DNA of 64,000 bases from Pseudomonas sp. KK4 (GTDB lineage: Bacteria; Pseudomonadota; Gammaproteobacteria; Pseudomonadales; Pseudomonadaceae). Below are positions 26,148-37,600 of this stretch, in pieces (position 1 is the stretch's first letter; every line of letters starts with the position of its first letter). Under the pieces are notes generated by a model. That model was not told the DNA's origin and ran no database searches. It was given only the letters and a program-made list of their open reading frames with translations. The stretch is taken from assembly GCF_001984065.1 (NCBI RefSeq), contig NZ_LYVP01000012.1, forward strand, positions 1 to 64,000. Reading direction: 5' to 3'. A program made the translations under genes and the position numbers.

Positions 26148-27593
26148 TCAGCCTTCGAGCTTGCTTTTAAGCAATTCGTTGACCTGTTGCGGGTTGGCCT
26201 TGCCCTTGGAGGCTTTCATGGCCTGGCCGACGAAGAAACCGAACATCTTGCCGCGTTTGGCTTCGTCTGCCGCGCGGTACTGCTCGACCTGCTCGGCGTT
26301 GGCCGCGAGCATTTCGTCCAGCACGGCGGAGATTGCACCCGTGTCGGTCACTTGCTTGAGGCCGCGCTTGTCGATGATCTCGTCCGCGCTGCCTTCGCCA
26401 TTGGCCATGGCTTCGAACACCACTTTGGCGATCTTGCCGGAGATGGTGTTGTCCTTGATGCGCTGCAGCATGCCGCCCAGTTGCTCGGCCGAAACCGGCG
26501 ACTGTTCGATGTCCAGGCCCTGCTTGTTGAGCAGGCTGCCCAACTCCACCATCACCCAGTTGGCCGCCAGTTTGGCGTCGCCGCCGATGCTCGCGACTTT
26601 CTCGAAGTAATCGGCTTGCTCGCGGCTGGTGGCCAGCACGCTGGCGTCGTAGACCGACAGGCCGAACTGCTCCTGGAAGCGCTCGCGTTTCTGCGGTGGC
26701 AATTCCGGCAGGGTGGCGCGCACGTCATTGAGGAACGAATCCTCGATGACCACCGGCAGCAGGTCCGGATCGGGGAAGTAACGGTAGTCGTTGGCTTCCT
26801 CTTTGCTGCGCATCGGACGGGTTTCGTCCTTGTTCGGGTCGTACAGGCGAGTCTGCTGGATCACCTTGCCGCCGTCTTCGATCAGCTCGATCTGACGCTG
26901 GATCTCGCTATTGATCGCCTTCTCGATGAAGCGGAACGAGTTGACGTTCTTGATCTCGCAGCGAGTGCCGAATTCAGCCTGGCCTTTCGGACGGATCGAC
27001 ACGTTGCAGTCGCAGCGCAGCGAACCTTCGGCCATGTTGCCGTCACAGATACCCAGGTAACGCACCAGCGCGTGGATCGCCTTGACGTAAGCCACGGCTT
27101 CCTTGGCGCTGCGCATGTCCGGCTCGGACACGATTTCCAGCAGCGGCGTGCCGGCACGGTTCAGGTCGATGCCGGTGGCGCCGCTGAATTCTTCGTGCAG
27201 GCTCTTGCCGGCATCTTCTTCCAGGTGCGCGCGGGTGATGCCCACGCGTTTGACCGTGCCGTCTTCCAGGGCGATGTCCAGGTGGCCCTTGCCAACGATC
27301 GGCAATTCCATCTGGCTGATCTGGTAGCCCTTGGGCAGGTCAGGGTAGAAGTAGTTTTTGCGGGCGAACACGTTGTGCTGACCGATTTCGGCGTCAATCG
27401 CCAGACCGAACATCACCGCCATGCGCACCGCTTCCTGGTTCAGCACCGGCAGCACGCCGGGCATGCCCAGGTCGATCAGGCTGGCCTGGGTGTTCGGCTC
27501 GGAGCCGAACGTGGTGGAACTACCGGAAAAGATTTTCGACCGGGTGGTGAGCTGGGTGTGAATCTCCAGCCCGATCACGACTTCCCATTGCAT
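26148..27593 (-). CDS. gatB: Asp-tRNA(Asn)/Glu-tRNA(Gln) amidotransferase subunit B
   Basis: Subunit B of GatCAB, 481 residues, which binds the mischarged tRNA and carries the kinase that activates the aspartyl or glutamyl group. The N-terminal cradle domain begins [20 protein letters not shown], with conserved [15 protein letters not shown] and [10 protein letters not shown]. The C-terminal YqeY/tail domain (about 330-481) ends [15 protein letters not shown]. It lies 10 bases after gatA in the gatC-gatA-gatB operon. In Pseudomonas, GatCAB is known to make Asn-tRNA(Asn) by the indirect route. Confidence 0.97.
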   Translation of the reverse strand: MQWEVVIGLEIHTQLTTRSKIFSGSSTTFGSEPNTQASLIDLGMPGVLPVLNQEAVRMAVMFGLAIDAEIGQHNVFARKNYFYPDLPKGYQISQMELPIVGKGHLDIALEDGTVKRVGITRAHLEEDAGKSLHEEFSGATGIDLNRAGTPLLEIVSEPDMRSAKEAVAYVKAIHALVRYLGICDGNMAEGSLRCDCNVSIRPKGQAEFGTRCEIKNVNSFRFIEKAINSEIQRQIELIEDGGKVIQQTRLYDPNKDETRPMRSKEEANDYRYFPDPDLLPVVIEDSFLNDVRATLPELPPQKRERFQEQFGLSVYDASVLATSREQADYFEKVASIGGDAKLAANWVMVELGSLLNKQGLDIEQSPVSAEQLGGMLQRIKDNTISGKIAKVVFEAMANGEGSADEIIDKRGLKQVTDTGAISAVLDEMLAANAEQVEQYRAADEAKRGKMFGFFVGQAMKASKGKANPQQVNELLKSKLEG

Positions 27594-27603
27594 GTGTGTC
27601 TCC

Positions 27604-29055
27604 TCAGAAGCCGGTTGGGGTGCGGGTGTGCCAGTCGGTGTTCAACTGGTACTGGTGCGCAACGTTGAGCAAGCGGCCTTCCTGGAAATACGGAGCGAGC
27701 AGTTGCACGCCCACCGGCAGCCCATCGACGAAACCGGCAGGCATGGACAAGCCCGGCAGGCCCGCGAGGTTGGCGGTGATGGTGTAGACGTCTTCCAGGT
27801 ACGCAGCGACTGGGTCGCTGTTCTTGGCGCCGAGCTTCCAGGCCGGGTTCGGCGTGGTCGGGCCGAGGATGATGTCGACCTCATTGAAAGCCGCCATGAA
27901 GTCGTTCTTGATCAAGCGACGGATCTTCTGGGCCTTGAGGTAGTAGGCATCGTAGTAACCGGCGGACAGCGCGTAGGCACCGACCATGATCCGGCGCTGT
28001 ACTTCCGCGCCGAAGCCCTCGCCACGGGAACGTTTGTACAGGTCGATCAGGTTGACCGGGTTTTCGCAGCGATGGCCGAAGCGCACGCCGTCGAAACGCG
28101 ACAGGTTGGACGAGGCTTCCGCCGGGGCGATCACGTAGTACGCGGGGATCGCGTGCTGCATGTTCGGCAGGCTGATTTCCTTGACCACGGCGCCGAGTTT
28201 TTCGAGTTCCTTGACGCTGTTGTGGATCAGCTCGGCGATACGCGGGTCGAGACCGGCACCGAAGTACTCTTTCGGCACACCGATGCGCAGGCCCTGCAGC
28301 GAACCGTTGAGGCTGGCGCTGTAGTCCGGCACGGGCTCATCGATGCTGGTGGAGTCGTTCGGGTCGAAGCCGGCCATGCCTTGCAACAGGATGGCGCAGT
28401 CTTCGGCGGTGCGTGCCAACGGGCCGCCCTGATCGAGGCTGGAGGCGTAAGCGATCATGCCCCAGCGCGAAACGCGACCGTACGTCGGTTTCAGGCCGGT
28501 CAGGTTGGTCAGGGCGGCGGGCTGACGAATGGAGCCGCCGGTGTCGGTGCCGGTGGCGGCAGGCAACAGACGAGCGGCAACGGCAGCGGCCGAGCCGCCG
28601 GACGAACCGCCCGGTACGTGTTCCAGGTTCCACGGGTTTTTCACCGCGCCGTAGTAGCTCGACTCGTTGGCCGAGCCCATGGCGAATTCGTCCATGTTGG
28701 TCTTGCCCAGGGTCACGGCCCCGGCAGCGGCCAGCTTGGCGACGACGGTGGCGTCGTAGGGTGCCTTGAAGTTGTCGAGCATCTTCGAGCCGCAGCTGGT
28801 GCGGATGCCTTGGGTGCAGAACAGGTCTTTGTGGGCGATCGGCGCGCCGAGCAGGGCGCCGCTCTCACCATTGGCCCGGCGTGCGTCAGCGGCTTTCGCC
28901 TGCGTGAGCGCCAGGTCTTCGGTGAGGCTGATGAAACTGTTGAGCTGTGGGTCGAGCTGGGCGATACGCGCCAGCAGGGCCTTGGTCAGCTCTTCGGAGG
29001 AAAACTTTTTATCGGCGAGACCGCGGGCGATCTCGGCCAGAGTCAATTGATGCAT
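27604..29055 (-). CDS. gatA: Asp-tRNA(Asn)/Glu-tRNA(Gln) amidotransferase subunit A
   Basis: Glutaminase subunit of GatCAB, 483 residues, amidase-signature family. The Ser-cisSer-Lys triad is visible as Lys76 (APIAHKDLF), Ser151 ([10 protein letters not shown]) and Ser175 ([10 protein letters not shown]). It releases ammonia from glutamine, which is channelled to GatB. It lies 16 bases downstream of gatC and 10 upstream of gatB, so the three are one transcript. Confidence 0.97.
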   Translation of the reverse strand: MHQLTLAEIARGLADKKFSSEELTKALLARIAQLDPQLNSFISLTEDLALTQAKAADARRANGESGALLGAPIAHKDLFCTQGIRTSCGSKMLDNFKAPYDATVVAKLAAAGAVTLGKTNMDEFAMGSANESSYYGAVKNPWNLEHVPGGSSGGSAAAVAARLLPAATGTDTGGSIRQPAALTNLTGLKPTYGRVSRWGMIAYASSLDQGGPLARTAEDCAILLQGMAGFDPNDSTSIDEPVPDYSASLNGSLQGLRIGVPKEYFGAGLDPRIAELIHNSVKELEKLGAVVKEISLPNMQHAIPAYYVIAPAEASSNLSRFDGVRFGHRCENPVNLIDLYKRSRGEGFGAEVQRRIMVGAYALSAGYYDAYYLKAQKIRRLIKNDFMAAFNEVDIILGPTTPNPAWKLGAKNSDPVAAYLEDVYTITANLAGLPGLSMPAGFVDGLPVGVQLLAPYFQEGRLLNVAHQYQLNTDWHTRTPTGF

Positions 29056-29071
29056 TGCAGGCTCTTTCCCT

Positions 29072-29359
29072 TTAGTCGATGACTTTCGGTACCAGGTACA
29101 GGCCGTTTTCGACCGCTGGTGCGATGGACTGGTAAGCCTCGCGATTGTTGGTCTCGGTCACGACGTCCGCACGCAGGCGCTGGCTGGCTTCCAGCGGGTG
29201 GGCCAGCGGCTCGATACCGTCGGTATTGACCGCCTGCATTTCGTCGACCAGCCCGAGAATGCTGTTGAGGGCCGAAGTGATGTGTGGAAGATCGGCTTCA
29301 TTGAGGCCAAGGCAGGCCAGATGAGCGATTTTTTCCACGTCGGAGCGTTCAAGCGCCAT
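29072..29359 (-). CDS. gatC: Asp-tRNA(Asn)/Glu-tRNA(Gln) amidotransferase subunit C
   Basis: Small stabilising subunit that wraps around GatA and GatB, 95 residues, usual size. Family features are [40 protein letters not shown] and LREDVV-like RLRADVVTE. It is first in gatCAB; the start follows GGAGAATCCC. The region to mreB (29360-29570) is divergent and must contain both promoters, but no clear -35/-10 pair stands out. Confidence 0.95.
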   Translation of the reverse strand: MALERSDVEKIAHLACLGLNEADLPHITSALNSILGLVDEMQAVNTDGIEPLAHPLEASQRLRADVVTETNNREAYQSIAPAVENGLYLVPKVID

Positions 29360-29558
29360 TGGGATTCTCCAGTGGAAAACAAAACGGACGGCGTCCGTGT
29401 GTTAGATTGTCGGAACACTACCGCACTTCTACGGTCATAAGGCCGCGATTGTGGGGCTTGGTGCACAGAAAAGCGGCCAATTTAACATATTGGCGCCTTG
29501 CCCAAAATCCCTGTCGTTGTTAGAGTTTGCCGCACTTTTTTACCCACGCGTTGCCTAG

Positions 29559-30608
<1,050 letters not shown>

Positions 30609-30636
30609 GTCGCCGGATAGCCTCTATGCTGTTGAG

Positions 30637-30680
30637 CGCGCAGGCGGCACTTTGCAGTGCTGCCTGTTCGCGTTTATCTT
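30637..30680 (+). terminator. hairpin between mreB and mreC, possible attenuator
   Basis: CGCGCAGGCGGCAC (30637-30650) pairs with GTGCTGCCTG and then CGCG (30657-30672) around loop TTTGCA, giving about 14 base pairs with a two-base bulge and one G-T pair. TTTATCTTCTG follows. The imperfect T tract suggests partial termination, or mRNA stabilisation, so that MreB is made in excess over MreC and MreD. Confidence 0.55.
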
Positions 30681-30748
30681 CTGTCAGTCTGCATCCAGGC
30701 CGGTCTGCCGTATGAATAAAGAGAACATTTGCCTGGGAGGAGCGGCTC

Positions 30749-31906
30749 ATTAAACCGCTTTTCACCAAGGGTCCATCGTTGGGCGTGCGCTTGTTGGTGC
30801 TGGTCGTGCTGTCGGTCGCGCTGATGGTGGTCGATGCCCGCTTCACGCTGCTCAAGCCAGTGCGTAGCCAGATGTCGCTGGTGTTGATGCAGTCTTACTG
30901 GATCACCGACCTGCCGCAGCGGCTATTCCAGGGCGTGGCCAGCCAGTTTGGCAGCCGGACCGAACTCGTCGCCGAAAACGAAAAACTCAAGAGCGAAAAC
31001 CTGCTGTTGCAGGGGCGCATGCAGAAGCTTGCCTCCCTGACCGAGCAGAACGTTCGCCTGCGCGAGTTGCTCAACTCGTCGGCACTGGTCAACGAGAAGG
31101 TCGAAGTGGCCGAGTTGATCGGCATGGACCCCAACCCGTTCACCCATCGCATCATCATCAACAAGGGGGAGCGCGACGGCGTGGTCCTGGGGCAGCCGGT
31201 CCTCGATGCCCGTGGTCTGATGGGCCAGGTGGTCGAGTTGATGCCGTACACCTCACGCGTTCTGCTGCTGACCGACTCAACCCATAGCATTCCGGTCCAG
31301 GTCAACCGCAACGGCCTGCGGGCGATTGCCAGCGGTACTGGTAACCCGGAGCGCCTGGAATTGCGTCACGTGGCCGATACCGCCGACATCAAGGAAGGCG
31401 ATCTGCTGGTCAGCTCAGGCCTCGGCCAGCGCTTCCCGGCGGGTTACCCGGTGGCCACGGTCAAGGAAGTGATTCACGATTCCGGCCAGCCATTCGCCAT
31501 TGTTCGTGCGGTACCGACCGCAGCCCTCAACCGCAGTCGTTACCTGTTGCTGGTGTTCAGCGACAACCGCACCGCTGAAGAGCGTGCCAACGAGGCTGCA
31601 CAGGCTCAGGAATCCCTGGATGCACAGGGCGGCGGGCCGATCATCCCGGCAACCGTACCCAAGCCTGCGATCGTCCCGGCTGCCGTTGCGGCGCCCGTTG
31701 TACCGGCTGTTCAAGCCGCTCCCGCGACAACACCGGCAGCCACACCGGCCAAGCCTGCCGCTTCGCATTCCGGCGCTTCCAAGCCGCCCGCGACAGCCCC
31801 GGCCGCCAAGCCACCGGCCACGCAACCCGCTGCCACCAAACCGGCCGCCAAGCCTGCTGCCAAACCGCCTGTTTCGGAACCTGCGACCACTGGGAGACAA
31901 GAATAA
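30749..31906 (+). CDS. mreC: rod shape-determining protein MreC (apparent ATT start)
   Basis: Bitopic inner-membrane protein linking MreB to the wall synthases, about 385 residues. After a stop 36 bases upstream there is no ATG in frame before the membrane segment. The ATT at 30749, preceded by GGGAGGAGCGGCTC, gives M-KPLFTKGPSLGVRL, which aligns from the first residue with E. coli MreC (MKPIFSRGPSLQIRL). TTG 30779 is the alternative and would delete that conserved part. Membrane segment about 15-33, coiled coil about 70-110 (LVAENEKLKSENLLLQGRMQ), then two beta domains. The last 100 residues are a Pro/Ala/Lys-rich tail. It overlaps mreD by one base. Confidence 0.9.
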   Translation: MKPLFTKGPSLGVRLLVLVVLSVALMVVDARFTLLKPVRSQMSLVLMQSYWITDLPQRLFQGVASQFGSRTELVAENEKLKSENLLLQGRMQKLASLTEQNVRLRELLNSSALVNEKVEVAELIGMDPNPFTHRIIINKGERDGVVLGQPVLDARGLMGQVVELMPYTSRVLLLTDSTHSIPVQVNRNGLRAIASGTGNPERLELRHVADTADIKEGDLLVSSGLGQRFPAGYPVATVKEVIHDSGQPFAIVRAVPTAALNRSRYLLLVFSDNRTAEERANEAAQAQESLDAQGGGPIIPATVPKPAIVPAAVAAPVVPAVQAAPATTPAATPAKPAASHSGASKPPATAPAAKPPATQPAATKPAAKPAAKPPVSEPATTGRQE

Positions 31907-32397
31907 TGGTCGGTGTCAAAGCCTCCCGGAACGGCTGGATCGTCTGGCTGACCTTCGCCATCGGCATGCTGCTCAGCGTGTCGCCGCTGCCGCAATTCAT
32001 GGAAATCCTGCGCCCGCTGTGGCTGGCCCTGCTGCTGGCGTTCTGGGCATTGGCCCTGCCGCAGAAGGTCGGCATGGTCACCGCGTGGTGCCTGGGGCTG
32101 GCAGAAGACGTGCTGTACGGCACGCTGTTGGGCCAGAACGCCTTGATCCTGACCCTCATCACCTACCTGGTGCTGGCCTTGCAACAACGTCTGCGGATGT
32201 TCCCGATGTGGCAGCAGAGCCTGGTGATCCTGGTGATCTTCGGCCTCGCCCAGCTTGTCCAGCTATGGCTGAGCGCCCTGACCGGCAACCGTCAGCCTAC
32301 GCTGGCGCTGGTTTTGCCAGCGCTGGTCAGCGCGCTGCTCTGGCCCTGGATCAGCTTCGCTTTGCGCGGATTGCGCCGGCGCTACAAAATCAATTAA
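31906..32397 (+). CDS. mreD: rod shape-determining protein MreD
   Basis: Inner-membrane component of the elongasome, 163 residues with about five membrane segments (for example IVWLTFAIGMLLSVSPLP and LVILVIFGLAQLVQLWLSAL). Motifs typical of the family are LGLAEDVLYGTLLGQNAL, with an acidic residue inside the membrane, and the closing SALLWPWISFALRGLRRRY. Its ATG shares its A with the mreC stop codon, so it is translationally coupled. Confidence 0.95.
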   Translation: MVGVKASRNGWIVWLTFAIGMLLSVSPLPQFMEILRPLWLALLLAFWALALPQKVGMVTAWCLGLAEDVLYGTLLGQNALILTLITYLVLALQQRLRMFPMWQQSLVILVIFGLAQLVQLWLSALTGNRQPTLALVLPALVSALLWPWISFALRGLRRRYKIN

Positions 32398-32430
32398 TTC
32401 GATTCAGACACCAGACAGGGAGAGGTCTTG

Positions 32431-33027
32431 ATGAAACAGTTGTACCTCGCCTCTGGCTCGCCGCGTCGACGTGAGCTGCTCACACAGATCGGCGTGCCGT
32501 TCACCGCCATCAGTGCGGACATCGATGAAACCCCTCTGAACAATGAATCGCCATCGGCCTATGTCGAGCGCCTGGCGCGGGGCAAGGCTCGAGCCGGCTA
32601 CGGCGCAATCGTGTCCAGCGCGGCATTCTGCGTTCTGGGCGCCGACACGGCCGTTGTGCAGGGCGGCAAAATTCTCGGCAAACCGGTTGATGAAGCCGAC
32701 GCGTGCGCCATGCTCAAGAGGTTGTCCGGCACCGAGCATGAAGTCCTGACCGCCATTGCCGTGCTTGACGGCGAGCGTTGCGAATCACGGGTGGTGCGCA
32801 GCCTGGTGCGTTTTCGTCCCATCGGCGACGAGGAGGCGGCAGCCTATTGGGTCAGCGGCGAGCCGCTGGACAAGGCCGGTGGCTATGGCATTCAAGGGCT
32901 GGGCGCGGTGTTTGTCGCCGGGCTCGATGGAAGTTACTCGGCGGTGGTTGGACTGCCGCTGTGCGAAACCGCAGAACTGCTCGGCCATTTCGGCATACCC
33001 TGTTGGCAAACCCTTAACGCGCGCTAA
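32431..33027 (+). CDS. maf: Maf-family nucleotide pyrophosphatase (YhdE type)
   Basis: House-cleaning nucleotide pyrophosphatase of 198 residues, hydrolysing dTTP/UTP-type nucleotides. The Maf N-terminal motif is [12 protein letters not shown], the catalytic aspartate lies in VLGADTAVV, and [12 protein letters not shown] plus [13 protein letters not shown] complete the fold. A TTG three bases earlier is in frame, but ATG 32431 after GGGAGAGG is the natural start. The YhdE rather than YceF subfamily is inferred from its place after mreD, as in E. coli. Confidence 0.92.
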   Translation: MKQLYLASGSPRRRELLTQIGVPFTAISADIDETPLNNESPSAYVERLARGKARAGYGAIVSSAAFCVLGADTAVVQGGKILGKPVDEADACAMLKRLSGTEHEVLTAIAVLDGERCESRVVRSLVRFRPIGDEEAAAYWVSGEPLDKAGGYGIQGLGAVFVAGLDGSYSAVVGLPLCETAELLGHFGIPCWQTLNAR

Positions 33028-33084
33028 GCGTCGTACTGACAAGATGCGGCCATTATCGTGAACATGCCTGAACGAGACCCTGCC

Positions 33085-34542
33085 ATGAGTGAAGAGATCC
33101 TGATCAACATCACGCCGATGGAATCACGCGTGGCGGTGGTGGAAAACGGTGTCCTGCAAGAGGTCCATGTCGAGCGCACGCAAAAGCGCGGGATCGTTGG
33201 CAACATCTATAAAGGCAAAGTCGTACGGGTTTTGCCGGGCATGCAGGCCGCTTTTGTCGACATCGGCCTGGATCGTGCCGCGTTCATCCATGCTTCGGAA
33301 ATCTCTCTGCGTGAAGGCCCTGCGGTGGAAAGCATCAGCGCCCTGGTGCACGAAGGCCAGAGCCTGGTGGTGCAAGTCACCAAGGACCCGATCGGCTCCA
33401 AGGGCGCGCGCCTGACGACGCAATTGTCGATCCCGTCGCGCTATCTGGTGTACATGCCACGCACCGCCCATGTCGGCATTTCCCTGAAGATCGAAGACGA
33501 AGCCGAACGCGAGCGCCTCAAACAGGTGGTCAGCGATTGCGTGGCCAAAGAGGGCATCAAGGAAGCCGGCGGTTTCATTCTGCGTACCGCCGCCGAGGGC
33601 GCGGGCGCCGATGAGATCCTCATGGACATCCGCTACCTGCGCAGGCTCTGGGACCAGATCAGCGAGCAGATCAAAACCATCAGCGCACCCAGTGTCATCT
33701 ATGAAGACCTGGGCCTGGCATTGCGCACCCTGCGTGACCTGGTGAGCCCGAAGATCGAGAAAATTCGCATCGACTCCCGGGAAACCTTTCAGAAAACCAC
33801 GCAGTTCGTCGCCGAACTGATGCCAGAGATTGCCGATCGTCTGGAACACTACCCAGGCGAACGGCCGATTTTCGACCTGTACGGCGTCGAAGACGAAATC
33901 CAAAAAGCCCTGGAGCGCAAAGTACCGCTCAAGTCCGGCGGCTACCTGGTGGTGGATCCGGCGGAAGCCATGAGCACCATCGACGTCAACACCGGGGCGT
34001 TCGTCGGTCATCGCAATCTCGAAGAAACCATCTTCAAGACCAACCTCGAAGCCGCGACCGCCATCGCCCGCCAACTGCGCCTGCGCAACCTGGGCGGGAT
34101 CATCATCATCGACTTCATCGACATGGAAGACGAAGAGCACCAGCGCCAGGTACTGCGGACCCTCGAGAAACAGCTGGAGCGCGATCACGCCAAGACCAAC
34201 ATCATCGGCATCACCGAACTGGGCCTGGTGCAGATGACCCGCAAGCGCACCCGTGAAAGCCTCGAGCAGGTGCTGTGCGAGCCCTGCAGCAGTTGCCAGG
34301 GCCGCGGCAAGTTGAAGACCCCGGAGACGATTTGCTACGAAATCTTCCGCGAAATCCTGCGCGAAGCTCGCGCCTATCAGGCGGAGGGCTATCGTGTATT
34401 GGCGAACCAGAAGGTCGTTGACCGCTTGCTCGATGAAGAGTCGGGCAATGTGGCCGAGCTGGAAGGGTTCATCGGGCGCACCATTCGGTTCCAGGTAGAA
34501 ACCATGTATTCCCAGGAACAATACGACGTGGTGTTGCTCTGA
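33085..34542 (+). CDS. rng: ribonuclease G
   Basis: Endoribonuclease of the RNase E/G family, 485 residues, acting in 16S rRNA 5' maturation and mRNA decay. The S1 domain (about residues 35-125) is GNIYKGKVVRVLPGMQAAFV and onward. The catalytic DNase I-like domain carries STIDVNTGAFVG and IIIIDFIDMEDEEH, and the zinc-link is CEPCSSCQGRGK. Nine upstream codons are in frame, but MSEEILINITPMESRVA is the family N-terminus. It lies 57 bases after maf. Confidence 0.97.
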   Translation: MSEEILINITPMESRVAVVENGVLQEVHVERTQKRGIVGNIYKGKVVRVLPGMQAAFVDIGLDRAAFIHASEISLREGPAVESISALVHEGQSLVVQVTKDPIGSKGARLTTQLSIPSRYLVYMPRTAHVGISLKIEDEAERERLKQVVSDCVAKEGIKEAGGFILRTAAEGAGADEILMDIRYLRRLWDQISEQIKTISAPSVIYEDLGLALRTLRDLVSPKIEKIRIDSRETFQKTTQFVAELMPEIADRLEHYPGERPIFDLYGVEDEIQKALERKVPLKSGGYLVVDPAEAMSTIDVNTGAFVGHRNLEETIFKTNLEAATAIARQLRLRNLGGIIIIDFIDMEDEEHQRQVLRTLEKQLERDHAKTNIIGITELGLVQMTRKRTRESLEQVLCEPCSSCQGRGKLKTPETICYEIFREILREARAYQAEGYRVLANQKVVDRLLDEESGNVAELEGFIGRTIRFQVETMYSQEQYDVVLL

Positions 34543-34617
34543 TACGCGGCGTCGTTATTTTTCCTGCACGGCTGGCCTCAGCTTTTTGCAAAACTTTTGC
34601 CATGGGAGCCAACTGAC

Positions 34618-37600
34618 ATGGAGCGTCTGACACGCATTTTGGCCGCACTGACCCGCTGGGGTCTGGGCCTGTGCGCGTTGGTTTTGGTGTTGATGGCGTT
34701 GTACGTCAGCCTCGGCCGGGAACTGGCGCCACTGGTGGCCGAGTACCGCGCCGTCGTCGAAAACCGGGCCGGCGAGGCCTTGGGCATGCCCGTGCAGATC
34801 GGCGAGTTGAAAGGCGCCTGGAGCGGTTTCGCCCCGATTGTCTCGGCTCACGACGTCACGGTGGGCGAGGGCGCCAACGCCTTGCATCTGGACTATGTGC
34901 GCGCGGTACCCGACCTGTGGGCCAGTCTGCTGGCGCGCGAAGTCCGTATTGCCAATCTCTCTTTCGAAGGCCTGAAGGTCAGCCTCAAGCAAGGCGACGA
35001 CGGTGAGTGGGCGCTCGAAGGTTTCCCGGTCAAGGACAATCAGCCCCTTGATCCGGAGCAACTGCTCAACCGCATGCAGATGATCCAGCGTCTATCGGTG
35101 CTCGACAGCCAGGTCACTTTGCAGCCTTGGGGGGAATCGCCGCTGACCCTGACCTATGTGGGCCTGAGCCTTAAAACCGGTGCCACCCGCCAGCGGCTCG
35201 ATGCCCGGTTGACGCTGCCAGACGGCCAACCGGTTGCCATGAACATGCGCACGCGCATCCGCGCAAGCGAATGGAAGGCCGGTGAAGCTGAGGTGTACCT
35301 GAGTCTGCCGCAAAGTGACTGGTCGAAGTGGCTGCCCGAGCGCATCAGCCAGCAATGGAATTTTTCCCAAATCAAGGCCGGTGGCGAAGTGTGGGCGACC
35401 TGGGGCATGGGCGCGCTGCAAAGTGCTGCGGTGCGCTTGAATGCGCCGCAGCTCAAGGGCGCTTACGCCGATCGCAAACCGGTGAAGATCGACAATCTGG
35501 CGCTCAACGGTTATTTCCAGCGCAGTGACGAAGGCATGCGGGTGACGGTGGATTCCCTGGCCATGAGCCTGGGCGAAACCCGATGGGAGTCACGCCTGCA
35601 ACTCAAGCAGACTGCGGGCAGTGATCCGTCGCAAGAGCTCTGGCACCTGCAGGCCGACCGTCTCAACCTCACTCCTCTGACCCCCTTGCTCAATGCCCTG
35701 GCGCCACTGCCTGAAGGCTTTGCCACCGTGGTTGAGCGCCTCAAGGTCACGGGCGGTTTGCGCAATGTGCTGATCGACGTGCGGCCCAATGCCACCGACG
35801 ACAGCAAATTCAGCTTTGCCGCCAACCTCGACCAGGTGGGTTTCGACGCCTATCACGGCGCTCCGGCGGCACGAAACGTCACCGGCAGCATCAGCGGCGA
35901 CCTTGGGCACGGCGAGTTGCGCATGGACACCAAGGATTTCATGCTGCACCTGGACCCGATCTTCGCCAAACCCTGGCAGTACCTGCAAGCCAACGCCCGC
36001 CTGACCTGGAAGCTCGATAAAGAAGGTTTCACCCTGATCGCGCCCTACCTGAAAGTGCTGGGCGAGGAGGGCAAGATTGCCGGCGACTTCCTGATCCGCC
36101 TGCATTTCGATCACACCCAGGAAGACTACATGGACCTGCGGGTCGGCCTGGTGGATGGCGACGGTCGCTACACCGCCAAGTACCTCCCGGCCGTTCTCAG
36201 CCCGGCGCTGGACGAATGGTTGCGCACGGCGATTATCAAAGGCGCGGTGGACCAGGGCTTCTTCCAGTATCAAGGTTCGCTGAACCACGGCGCGGCCGAC
36301 ACGGCGCGCAGCATCAGCCTGTTTTTCAAAGTGCACGATGCCGAACTGGCGTTCCAGCCCGGCTGGCCCCATGTCAGCAAGGTCAGCGGTGACGTGTTCG
36401 TCGAAGACAGTGGCGTGCGGATCCTGGCCAGCACGGGCCAATTGCTCGATACCCAGGTCAGCGACATCTACGTCAACATCCCCCATGCACCGGAGGGGCA
36501 AAGCGTCCACCTGTTTCTTGATGGCGGGTTCGCCGGTGGGCTGGGCGATGGCCTGAAAATCCTCAAGGAGGCGCCGATCGGCACGGCCGAGACGTTCGCC
36601 GGATGGGAAGGCGAGGGTGACCTGCAAGGCAAGCTGAAGCTGGATATACCGCTGGTCAAAGGTGAACAGCCGAAGATCCTGGTCGACTTCAAGACAGACA
36701 AGGCCCGTCTGAAGCTGCCCGAGCCGCCCCTGGAGCTGACGCAACTCAAGGGCGATTTCCGGTTTGACAGCGCCAAAGGCCTGAGCGGGCAGAACATCTC
36801 GGCTCGAGCGTTCGACAAACCGGTGACTGCGCAGATTTTCGCCGAGGGTCGCGAAGGCAATCTCAACACCCGTGTCACCGCGTCGGGGCAGATCGAGGTC
36901 AAGAAACTCACCGAATGGCTGAAAGTGGCCCAGCCACTACCTGTGAGCGGCGTGATTCCCTACGCGTTGCAGGTGACTCTCAATGGTGCCGACAGCCAAT
37001 TGATGGTCAATTCCAACCTCAAGGGTGTTGCCGTTGACCTGCCGGCACCCTTTGGCATGGCGGCCGAACAGGGGCGTGACACATCGTTCCGTATGACGCT
37101 GCAAGGTGCGGAGCGGCGCTACTGGGTGAACTACGGCGAACTGGCCAATTTCACGTTTTCCGCGCCGAGCGGGAATTTTGCCGACGGGCGCGGTGAGCTG
37201 TTCCTTGGCAGCGGTGATGCCGTGTTGCCGGACACCAAGGGCCTGCGCATCCGTGGCGTGCTGTCGGAACTGGACGTCGGCCCCTGGCAGGACCTGGTAA
37301 CCAAGTACGCCGGGCAAGACCCTGGCGGCAGCGCCAAGCAGTTGCTCAGTGGTGCCGATTTCAAGGTCGGCAAGCTCAGCGCCCTGGGCACCACGCTGGA
37401 TCAGGCATCCGTTCAGCTGACGCGAAAACCGTCCGCCTGGGCCTTGCAATTGGACAGTCAGCAGGTGACGGGCAACGCCAGCCTCCCGGATGCGAAAGCC
37501 GCACCGATCGTGATCAATCTGCAAACCATACGTTTGCCTGCGCCTGACCCGACGGTGCTGGCGGATGAAAACTCACCCGACCCGCTGGCTTCGGTGGACC

